Assembly: GCA_005893365.1 (NCBI GenBank)
Contig: VBPB01000081.1
Coordinates: 16,133 to 33,563 of the forward strand
Direction: 5' to 3'
Origin: Candidatus Eiseniibacteriota bacterium
Lineage (GTDB): Bacteria; Eisenbacteria; RBG-16-71-46
Length of the DNA: 17,431 nt
Part shown: piece after piece, positions 1 through 6,836 of the stretch
Position numbering within the stretch: the first letter of the stretch is position 1
Layout of the letters: each line of letters starts with the position of its first letter
Position numbers and translations under genes: made by a program
The notes under the pieces: generated by a model
What the model saw: the letters and a program-made list of their open reading frames with translations, nothing else
What the model was told of the DNA's origin: nothing
Database searches by the model: none

Positions 1-252
1 CGCCTGGAACAGGCCGACCACGTTGGCCAGCACCGCACCCGGCCAGCGCCACCAGGCGCGGCGCGGGAATCCCCGGGTCATGACGGTGCGCAGGCGGAAC
101 CCGCTCTCGGGCACGGCCTGGGCCTCGAGCCCGCGGCGGCCGCCCACGAACACCACCTCGGCGCGCGGCCTCAGGCGCATCAGCTCCTCGGCCACGGCGA
201 TGCCCGGATAGACGTGCCCTCCGGTCCCGCCGCCGGCGATCATGATCTTCAC
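1..252 (-). CDS. murG: MurG, lipid II synthase (5' part, cut by window edge)
   Basis: MurG is the peripheral membrane glycosyltransferase that adds GlcNAc from UDP-GlcNAc to lipid I, giving lipid II. Only the first 84 codons are present; the gene runs off the left edge. The translation begins VKIMIAGGGTGGHVYPGIA, which contains the GGGTGGH glycine-rich loop of the N-terminal Rossmann domain, followed by 'AEEL' and 'EVVFVGG'. I chose the GTG at 252-250 over the ATG at 243-241 because it gives the usual M-[KR]-I first beta strand and because its GTG shares a GTGA overlap with the ftsW stop codon. An AGGGAGG ribosome site lies 4 bases upstream of the GTG, which is rather close. It is the last dcw gene visible. 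Identity is secure from the N-terminal motif and the position after ftsW. Confidence 0.95.
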   Translation of the reverse strand, partial: MKIMIAGGGTGGHVYPGIAVAEELMRLRPRAEVVFVGGRRGLEAQAVPESGFRLRTVMTRGFPRRAWWRWPGAVLANVVGLFQA

Positions 253-1382
253 GACGCCTCCCTAAAGCGCTGGCGCGCGAGTGCCTCGCGCTCGTCGTTC
301 CCGGCGGATACCCGATAGAGCAGGCCGGCCGCCGCCATGTTGACCAGCAGCGCCGAGCCGCCGTACGAGACGAACGGCAGCGGCAGGCCGGTGGTGGGGG
401 CCAATCCGGTCGCGACCGCCAGGTTGGCGATCGCGTACAGGCCGATCTGCAGCGTGAGCCCGCCCGCGAGCAGCGAGACGAACGGGTCGGAGGCGCGCGC
501 GGTCGCGCGCAGCCCGCGCCACAGGAACAGTGCGATCAGGGCCAGCAACACCGTGGCCCCGAGGAATCCCGTCTCCTCCCCGACGATGGAGAAGATGAAG
601 TCGGTGTGCGCCTCGGGCAGGAACAGGTACTTCTGGAGCCCGGCGCCGATGCCGCGGCCGAACCAGCCCCCCGAGCCGATGGCGATCAGCGACTGGTCGA
701 GCTGCCAGCCCGCGCCGCGCGCGTCCGGCGGGCCGCCCGCCCACGAGCCGAGGAAGGTCTGGAACCGTCCCATCATATAGGGATGGGTCATGAGCGCCAG
801 GGCGAACGCCGCGGCCACGCCGGCGACCGGGATGGCGAGATGCCGCATCCTCGCCCCGGCGAGGAACACCATCACCGTCCCGGTCACCGCCAGCAAGGCG
901 GCGCTGCTCAGGTTGGGCTGGAGCAGGATCAAGCCGGACACGACCCCGGTCACCGCCAGCGGCGGCAGGAGCCCGCGCAGGAAGCCCTGCTCGGCCGGCG
1001 GCGAGCGCTTGAGCCACCAGGCCAGGAACACCACCGTCATGATGCGGGCCAGGTCGGTGGGCTGGATGCTCAGGACCCCGACCTTGAGCCAGCGCGCGGC
1101 CCCGTGCGAGACGTGGCCGGCCACCTCCAGGACGCCGAGCAGCCCGACCGAGCCCGCGAGCAGCCAGGGCGCCGCGCGCTCCAGGTGGCGCAGGCGCAGG
1201 CGCGCGCAGGCCAGCAGCACCGAGGCCCCGAGCAGCACGCGCAGCAGCTGGCGGGTGAAGAAGTGGTTCGGGTCCTGGTAGCGCGTGATCCCGATGATGG
1301 CGCTCGAGGAGTAGACCATCACCAGGCCGACCGCCGAGAGCGCGAGCGCCAGGACCAGCAGCCAGCGGTCGCCGCGGCTCAC
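249..1382 (-). CDS. ftsW: FtsW, SEDS-family septal peptidoglycan polymerase
   Basis: FtsW is a polytopic inner-membrane SEDS glycosyltransferase that polymerises lipid II at the septum together with the class B PBP encoded upstream (ftsI). The 377-residue product is rich in hydrophobic segments. It carries YSSSA near residue 24 after the first membrane span, QPTDLAR (107-113), the PEAHTDFIF loop (256-264) with the Asp known to be essential in SEDS proteins (D261 here), and the GLPLPFVSYGGSALL signature (332-346). The usual QPDLGTA-type motif is QPNLSSA (155-161), a mild deviation. The start is the GTG at 1382, which forms GTGA with the murD stop; the open frame continues upstream only as out-of-frame murD sequence. 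The downstream end forms GTGA with murG. FtsW rather than RodA is favoured by its dcw location. Confidence 0.95.
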   Translation of the reverse strand: MSRGDRWLLVLALALSAVGLVMVYSSSAIIGITRYQDPNHFFTRQLLRVLLGASVLLACARLRLRHLERAAPWLLAGSVGLLGVLEVAGHVSHGAARWLKVGVLSIQPTDLARIMTVVFLAWWLKRSPPAEQGFLRGLLPPLAVTGVVSGLILLQPNLSSAALLAVTGTVMVFLAGARMRHLAIPVAGVAAAFALALMTHPYMMGRFQTFLGSWAGGPPDARGAGWQLDQSLIAIGSGGWFGRGIGAGLQKYLFLPEAHTDFIFSIVGEETGFLGATVLLALIALFLWRGLRATARASDPFVSLLAGGLTLQIGLYAIANLAVATGLAPTTGLPLPFVSYGGSALLVNMAAAGLLYRVSAGNDEREALARQRFREAS

Positions 1383-2779
1383 GACGCCACCCCCGCGACC
1401 CTGAGCCGCTCGACCTCGGCCTTGAACTTCCGGCCGCGGTCCTCGTAGTCCTGGAACATGTCGTAGGAGGCACAGGCGGGCGAGAGCAGCACCACGCCGG
1501 CGCGCCCCCCCGCGGAGGTCGGGCGCGCATGCCGGAAGGCCTCGTCCACGGCCCGCTCCAGGGTGTCCGCCCGCACCGCCGGCACGCCGGGCCAGGCGGC
1601 GGCGATGCGCTCGGCGCCCTCGCCGATCAGCACCAGGCAGGCCACGTGGCGCGCGACCAGGGGGCCAAGCGGGGTGAAATCCTGGCCCTTGTCGCGACCG
1701 CCGGCGATCAACACCACCGGCTCGTCGAAGCTCTTGAGCGCCACCTCGAGCGAGCGCACGTTGGTGGCCTTCGAGTCGTTGACGAACCGCACCCCCTCGA
1801 CCGTCGCCACCGGCTCCAGCCGGTGCTCGAGGCCGGCGTAGCCGCGCAGGACCTCGCGCAGCGTGTCGGGCGCGATCTCGAGCGGCAGCACCGTGGCCAG
1901 CGCCGCCAGCGCGTTCGACCGGTTGTGGGCCCCGGGCAGCCTGAGCTCGGCGGCGGGCATGAGCGGCTCGACGCCGCCGCGCCAGGCCAGGGCGATGCGG
2001 CCGTCTTGGGCGAACGCCCCCTCGTCCACCGGCCGCTCGGCCGAGAACTCGAGCGGCGCCGCCGCGCCGCTGCGCCGGCTCATCACCGCGCGGTCGTCGG
2101 CGTTCCACACCGACCAGTCCCCCTCCTGCTGGCGCGCGAACAGCCGCTGCTTGAGCGCCCCGTAGGTCTTGAGGTCGCCGTGGCGCTCGAGGTGGTCGGG
2201 CGTCAGGTTGAGCCAGGTCGCGACGAACGGCCGCAGCCGGTCCACGGTCTCGAGCTGGAACGACGACACCTCGACCACCAGCAGGCCGGTGGCGCTCACC
2301 GACTCGGCCACCTCGCACAGCGCCCGGCCGATGTTGCCGCACACGGCGACCTCGCGCCCGGCGGCGCGCACCAGCGCCCCCACCAGGTCGGTCGTGGTGC
2401 TCTTGCCGTTGGTGCCGGTGATGCAGATGAGCGGGGCGCGGGCGGCGAGGAAGCCGAGCTCCAGCTCGGAGATCACCGGGATGCCGCGCGCGCGCGCGGC
2501 CGCGCCCACCGGATGCTCCACCGGGATGCCGGGGCTCAAGACCACCAGGTCGCGGCCGGCGAGGGCGTCCGGCTGGTCGGCCGCGCACTCGTCGGCCACG
2601 CCCTCGCGGCGCAGCTGCATCGCCCGCGCGGCGCCGCCGGTCTCCGCGAACCGCCGATCCGCGAGGCGCACCTCGGCGCCGTGCCGCTTGAGCAGCCGGG
2701 CGGCGGCGAGTCCGGAGCGGGCCGCCCCCATCACCAGGGGCCGCGTGCCGGGCAGCGGATGTCGGGCGTCGATGGTCAT
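1379..2779 (-). CDS. murD: MurD, UDP-MurNAc-L-Ala:D-Glu ligase
   Basis: MurD is the cytoplasmic ATP-dependent ligase that adds D-glutamate to UDP-MurNAc-L-alanine. The 466-residue product shows the full Mur-ligase plan: an N-terminal Rossmann-like domain with LSPGIP (81-86), the ATP-binding P-loop TGTNGKSTT (121-129), the EVSSFQLE motif (170-177) typical of MurD, NLTPDHLERH (191-200), HNRSNALAA (285-293), NDSKATN (334-340), GGRDKG (360-365) and SPACASYDMFQDYEDRG (433-449). Length is normal for the family. The ATG at 2779 overlaps the mraY stop as ATGA and has no clear Shine-Dalgarno sequence, so it probably depends on translational coupling to mraY. The 3' end overlaps ftsW as GTGA. Confidence 0.97.
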   Translation of the reverse strand: MTIDARHPLPGTRPLVMGAARSGLAAARLLKRHGAEVRLADRRFAETGGAARAMQLRREGVADECAADQPDALAGRDLVVLSPGIPVEHPVGAAARARGIPVISELELGFLAARAPLICITGTNGKSTTTDLVGALVRAAGREVAVCGNIGRALCEVAESVSATGLLVVEVSSFQLETVDRLRPFVATWLNLTPDHLERHGDLKTYGALKQRLFARQQEGDWSVWNADDRAVMSRRSGAAAPLEFSAERPVDEGAFAQDGRIALAWRGGVEPLMPAAELRLPGAHNRSNALAALATVLPLEIAPDTLREVLRGYAGLEHRLEPVATVEGVRFVNDSKATNVRSLEVALKSFDEPVVLIAGGRDKGQDFTPLGPLVARHVACLVLIGEGAERIAAAWPGVPAVRADTLERAVDEAFRHARPTSAGGRAGVVLLSPACASYDMFQDYEDRGRKFKAEVERLRVAGVAS

Positions 2780-3867
2780 TGGAGCTTGAAGGTCGAGAGC
2801 GACAGCAGGGCGAGCAGCGCGCCGACGATGTAGAAGCGCAGCACGACGCGCGATTCGGCCCAGCCCAGCAGCTCGAAATGGTGGTGGAGCGGCGACATCT
2901 TGAAGACGCGCCGGCCCCACAGCTTGAACGATGCGACCTGGATCATGACCGAGAGCGTCTCGGCGACGAACACCCCGCCCACCAGCACCAGCCAGAACTC
3001 GCGCTTGATGAGCACGGCGATGGTGCCGAGAGCGCCGCCGAGGGCCAACGATCCGGTGTCGCCCATGAACACGCTCGCCGGATGGCAGTTGTACCACAGG
3101 AAGCCGAGCGAAGCGCCGAGAACCGCGGCGCAGAACACGGTGAGCTCGCCGGCGTAGCGCAGGTAGCTCAGGTTCAAGTACTCGCTGAACTTGAGATGTC
3201 CGGTCAGATAGCACATGCCGGCGAAGGCGACGGCGGCGATCGCCACCAGGCCGGAGGCCAACCCGTCCAGGCCGTCGGTGAGATTGACCGCGTTGGACGA
3301 GGCGGTGATGACCAGGATGACGAACGGCACGAACAGGACGCCGAAGTCGATGAACCGGAACTTGAGGAACGGGACGTGCGTGACGGTGGGCGAGAGTCCC
3401 TTCTCCGGCCACAGCACCAGCAGCAGCCCGATCAGGGCCCCGAGCGCGATCTGGCCCGCGAGCTTGTAGCGGCCGAGCAGCCCGCGCCGCAGCCCCTTGA
3501 CCACCCGCAGGTAGTCGTCGAGGAAGCCCAGCGCCCCGAGCCAGACCGTGGCGAACAGGGCGATCCACACCGGCCGCGAGTGGAAGTTGCCCCAGAGCAG
3601 CGTGGGCAGGACGATGGCGGTGACGATGAGCAGCCCCCCCATCGTGGGCGTGCCCTCCTTCGCCAGGTGCGCCTGCGGCCCCTCGGCGCGGATCCTCTGG
3701 CCCAGGCGCAGGCGCGCGAGCCACTCGATCATCGGGGGGCCCAGCACGAAGCAGACGAGCAGCGCGGTGATGGCCGCGTAGGCGGCGCGGAACGTGATGT
3801 AGCGGAAGACGTTCAGCGCCGAGAGCCCGTCCAGGGTGTGGAGCGGATAGACCCACTCGTAGAACAT
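2776..3867 (-). CDS. mraY: MraY, phospho-MurNAc-pentapeptide transferase
   Basis: MraY is the integral membrane enzyme that transfers phospho-MurNAc-pentapeptide to undecaprenyl phosphate, forming lipid I. The 363-residue length is close to the E. coli enzyme (360). Visible motifs are EGTPTMGGLL (71-80), the acidic pair DDYL (117-120), SNAVNLTDGLDGLASG (191-206), FMGDTGSLALGG (267-278) and MSPLHHHFELLGW (324-336) with the conserved triple histidine. Roughly ten hydrophobic segments are apparent. The ATG at 3867 follows the murF stop by a single base and has a good GGAGG site 6 bases upstream (3874-3878). The 3' end overlaps murD as ATGA. Confidence 0.97.
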   Translation of the reverse strand: MFYEWVYPLHTLDGLSALNVFRYITFRAAYAAITALLVCFVLGPPMIEWLARLRLGQRIRAEGPQAHLAKEGTPTMGGLLIVTAIVLPTLLWGNFHSRPVWIALFATVWLGALGFLDDYLRVVKGLRRGLLGRYKLAGQIALGALIGLLLVLWPEKGLSPTVTHVPFLKFRFIDFGVLFVPFVILVITASSNAVNLTDGLDGLASGLVAIAAVAFAGMCYLTGHLKFSEYLNLSYLRYAGELTVFCAAVLGASLGFLWYNCHPASVFMGDTGSLALGGALGTIAVLIKREFWLVLVGGVFVAETLSVMIQVASFKLWGRRVFKMSPLHHHFELLGWAESRVVLRFYIVGALLALLSLSTFKLQ

Positions 3868-3868
3868 C

Positions 3869-5284
3869 TCAGGCCTCCGCCCCGAGCCGGCGCACCAGCG
3901 CGTCGAATCCGGCCCCGCGCGAGGCCTTGATCAGCACCACGACCCCGGGGGCGAGGGCCTCGCGCAGCGCCTCGGCGAGTGCCGCCTGGTCCGCGAACCT
4001 CCGCGCCGTGACCCCGGCGCGCGTGGCCCCCGCCGCCCACTCGCCCGCGTACGTGCCCACCGCCCACACCTCGGCGTCGCGCGCGGCCTCGCCGGTCTCG
4101 CGATGGAGCCGCGGCGCGTCGCCGCCGAGCTCGAGCATGTCGCCCAGCACCGCGATGCGGCGCGTGGCCTCGGGCCATCCGGCCAGCGTCGCCAGGGCCG
4201 CGCGCGTCGACTCCGGGTTGGCGTTGTAGCAGTCCACCAGCAGCGTGGCGCCGCGCAAGGCACGCACCTCCATCCGGCCCTTCCCGGAGCGCTGCGCCGC
4301 GAGGGCGGCCACGGCCGCCGCCGGATCCACCGCGTACTCGCGCGCCACCGCCAGGGCCGCGAGCGCGTTCTGCACCTGATGCCGGCCGACCAGCTTGAGG
4401 TGGACGGTCGGGAACCCCGCGACCGTGAAGCGCGAGCCCTCGGGCCCGAGATCGGTCAGCCCCTCGGCGCGCACCGCGGCCGCGGCGGCGAAGCCATAGC
4501 TCACCACCCGCACCTTCATGCCGCGCAGGGCGGCCATGAGCCGCGGCGAGTCGGCCCCCGCGAACACCGGCCCCCCGGGCGGGACCGCGGCGGCGAGCGA
4601 GGCCTTCTCGCGCGCGATCGCCGCGAGCGAGCCCAGGCCCTCGAGGTGGGCGCTGCCGGCGTTGGTGATGACGGCCGCCTCGGGACGCGCCATCGCGGCC
4701 AGCCCGGCGATCTCGCCCGGGTGGTTCATGGCGATCTCGATCACCGCGAAGCGGTGCTCGGGACGCAGGCGCAGGAGCGTGAGCGGCACGCCCCAATGGT
4801 TGTTCAGGTTCCCCTCGGTCTTGAGCGTGGGGACGGCGGTGGCGAGCACCGCCGCGACCAGGTCCTTGGTGGTGGTCTTGCCCGCGCTGCCGGTGACGCC
4901 GATCAGCCGCCCGTGCCAGCCGTCGCGGAACCGGCGTGCCAGCCGCTGCAGCGCGGCGGTGGCATCCTCCACCAGCACCAGCGGTCCGGGCTCGTGCCCC
5001 TCCCACTCGGGATAGCGCTCGCGCTCGCAGAAGGCGAGGGCGGCGCCGCGGCGGAACGCCTCGGCCAGGAAGCGGTGGCCGTCGGTGTTGCCGCCGCGCA
5101 GCGGCACGAACAGCTGGCCCGGCGTGAGGGTGCGGGTATCGATGCTGACCCCGTCGACGGCCTGGCGCAGGAACGCCTCGCGTGCGTCGGGCCGGCTCGG
5201 CACCTCGCGCGCCACCAGGTCGCCGGTGACCGCACGCGCCACCTCGGGCAGCGTGAGCAGGGGCGCCCCGGTCGCGGCGGTCAT
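3869..5284 (-). CDS. murF: MurF, UDP-MurNAc-tripeptide:D-Ala-D-Ala ligase
   Basis: MurF is the cytoplasmic Mur ligase that joins the D-Ala-D-Ala dipeptide to UDP-MurNAc-tripeptide. The 471-residue product has SIDTRTLTPGQLFVPL (47-62), a segment typical of the MurE/MurF N-terminal UDP-binding domain. The P-loop GVTGSAGKTTTK is at 129-140, followed by NLNNHWGVPLTLL (159-171), EIAMNHPGEI (183-192), HQVQNALAALAVA (302-314), DCYNANPEST (351-360), VLGDMLELG (379-387) and LIKASRGAGFD (451-461). The IAMNHPGEI and NANPEST motifs separate it from MurE and MurC. The ATG at 5284 shares ATGA with the murE stop; the longer open frame upstream is murE sequence in another frame. It ends one base before mraY. 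Confidence 0.96.
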   Translation of the reverse strand: MTAATGAPLLTLPEVARAVTGDLVAREVPSRPDAREAFLRQAVDGVSIDTRTLTPGQLFVPLRGGNTDGHRFLAEAFRRGAALAFCERERYPEWEGHEPGPLVLVEDATAALQRLARRFRDGWHGRLIGVTGSAGKTTTKDLVAAVLATAVPTLKTEGNLNNHWGVPLTLLRLRPEHRFAVIEIAMNHPGEIAGLAAMARPEAAVITNAGSAHLEGLGSLAAIAREKASLAAAVPPGGPVFAGADSPRLMAALRGMKVRVVSYGFAAAAAVRAEGLTDLGPEGSRFTVAGFPTVHLKLVGRHQVQNALAALAVAREYAVDPAAAVAALAAQRSGKGRMEVRALRGATLLVDCYNANPESTRAALATLAGWPEATRRIAVLGDMLELGGDAPRLHRETGEAARDAEVWAVGTYAGEWAAGATRAGVTARRFADQAALAEALREALAPGVVVLIKASRGAGFDALVRRLGAEA

Positions 5285-6774
5285 CTCCGCCCCGCCGCCT
5301 GCGCGCGCAGCGCCTCGCGCGCGACCTCGCGGTCGTCGAACGGCAGCTGGCACTCGCCGAGGGTCTGGGTGGTCTCGTGGCCCTTGCCGGCGATCAGCAC
5401 CGTGTCGCCGGGACGCGCGGCCGCGAGCGCGGCGACGATGGCCGCGCGGCGGTCGAGCTCGACGGTGAACGCCCCCGCCTCGGCGCCGGCCACGATGTCG
5501 GCCGCGATCGCCGCCGGATCCTCGCGGCGCGGGTTGTCGCTGGTGACCCAGGCGCGGTCGCTGCCCTGGGCCGCCACCTTCCCCATCACCGGACGCTTGC
5601 CGCGGTCGCGGTCGCCGCCGCAGCCGAACACCAGCAGCACCCGCCCGCCGCCGTGCTCGCGCGCGGCCGCCAGGGCCCGCCCCAGCGCGTCGGGCGTGTG
5701 CGCGTAATCCACCACCACGCCGAAGGGCTGGCCCGCCTCGACGGGTTCGAGGCGGCCGGGCACCGCCGGCATCCCGGCCAGGCCCGTGCACGCGGTCTTG
5801 GGCCCGATGCCCATCGCCGCGGCGGCGGCGAACGCGGCGGCCGCGTTCCAGGCGTTGTGCCGTCCCAGCAGGGGGAGCGCGACCTGGGTCACGCGTCCCT
5901 CGTGCCGCAGGGCGAACGAGAGCCCGCGCGGCTGCGGGGCCACGGCCTCGATGCGGAAGCGAACGCCCTCACCCCCGCCGTAGGTCGCCAGCGCGGCGCC
6001 ACCGCGGCGGGCCGCCTCCGCCACGCGATCGGCCACGGCATCGTCGGCGTTCACCACCGCCGTCCACGCCCGGCCGCCCGCGCCGCCGCGATCGAGGTTG
6101 CGCCCGTCGAACAGCATCAGCTTGGCGTCCAGGTAGCGCTCCATGGTGGCGTGGTAGTCCAGGTGATCGTGGCTCAGGTTGGTGAACACCGCCACCTCGC
6201 AGGCGAGCCCATAGGCGCGCCGCTGCACCAGCGCGTGGCTGCTCACCTCGATCGCCACCGCCGCCACCCCGCGCGCCACCATCTCGCGCAGCAGGCCGAA
6301 CAGGGCCGGGGCCTCGGGCGTGGTGAGCGTGGCCGGACGCGGCTCGCCGGCCAGGCGCACGCCGGTGGTGCCGATCACGCCCGCCTTGAGCCCGGCCGCG
6401 GCGAAGATGGCTTCGAGCATCCAGGTGGTGGTGGTCTTGCCGTTGGTGCCGGTGACCCCGATCACGCGCAGCGCGCGCTCGGGGTGCCCATGGAAGCGCG
6501 CCGCCGCCTGGGCCAGCGCCCGGCGCGGCTCCTCGACCTCGACCACCGTGGTCCCCGCGACCGTGGTGCCGCGCGCCACGACCACGGCCGCCGCACCGGC
6601 CGCCACCGCCTGCGCGGCGTAACGGCCGCCGTCCTCGCGCGCGCCGGCGAGGCCGAAGAAGACGGCCCCGGGTGCCACGCGGCGCGAATCCAGGCACAGG
6701 TCCGAGATCTCGCGGTCGGTGGGACCGGTCACCGCGGTCGTCTCCACCTCGGCCAGCAGGGACGCGAGCGTCAT
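5281..6774 (-). CDS. murE: MurE, UDP-MurNAc-tripeptide synthetase (meso-DAP type)
   Basis: MurE adds the third residue of the stem peptide to UDP-MurNAc-L-Ala-D-Glu. The 497-residue product carries LDSRRVAPGAVFFGL (28-42), P-loop TGTNGKTTTT (108-117), TTPEAPALF (151-159), EVSSHAL (176-182), NLSHDHLDYH (199-208), DAKLMLF (216-222) with the lysine expected to be carbamylated, DYAHTPDAL (356-364) and GKGHET (463-468). The DNPR motif at 413-416 is the known mark of meso-diaminopimelate-adding MurE, so a DAP-type wall is expected (family knowledge). The ATG at 6774 lies behind a GGGGGG stretch and overlaps as ATGA the stop of a 21-codon ORF that itself overlaps ftsI. An in-frame extension upstream into ftsI is possible but gives no recognisable sequence. 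Confidence 0.96.
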   Translation of the reverse strand: MTLASLLAEVETTAVTGPTDREISDLCLDSRRVAPGAVFFGLAGAREDGGRYAAQAVAAGAAAVVVARGTTVAGTTVVEVEEPRRALAQAAARFHGHPERALRVIGVTGTNGKTTTTWMLEAIFAAAGLKAGVIGTTGVRLAGEPRPATLTTPEAPALFGLLREMVARGVAAVAIEVSSHALVQRRAYGLACEVAVFTNLSHDHLDYHATMERYLDAKLMLFDGRNLDRGGAGGRAWTAVVNADDAVADRVAEAARRGGAALATYGGGEGVRFRIEAVAPQPRGLSFALRHEGRVTQVALPLLGRHNAWNAAAAFAAAAAMGIGPKTACTGLAGMPAVPGRLEPVEAGQPFGVVVDYAHTPDALGRALAAAREHGGGRVLLVFGCGGDRDRGKRPVMGKVAAQGSDRAWVTSDNPRREDPAAIAADIVAGAEAGAFTVELDRRAAIVAALAAARPGDTVLIAGKGHETTQTLGECQLPFDDREVAREALRAQAAGRR

Positions 6775-6836
6775 CGCCTGCCCCCCGGCGCCGGTCGCGG
6801 CGCCGCGGCGGCGCCCGCCGTCCCCGCGCGCCTCAT
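6771..6836 (-). CDS. Possible 21-codon bridging mini-cistron between ftsI and murE
   Basis: This short ORF starts with an ATG (6836-6834) that forms ATGA with the ftsI stop, and ends with a TGA (6773-6771) that forms ATGA with the murE start. It therefore fills the gap between the two genes exactly, in a third frame. The predicted peptide is MRRAGTAGAAAAP followed by a Pro/Gly/Arg-rich tail, of low complexity and with no recognised domain. A GGGAG lies 10 bases before its ATG. I infer that, if translated, it would carry ribosomes terminating at ftsI on to murE; the peptide itself need not have a function. Chance is a serious alternative in such GC-rich sequence. Confidence 0.35.
   Translation of the reverse strand: MRRAGTAGAAAAPRPAPGGRR

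Noticed and set aside
2485..2498. 14-bp alternating CG tract in murD.
   Set aside because: It encodes an Ala/Arg stretch in an essential gene. It shows that short CG tracts arise here from composition alone.
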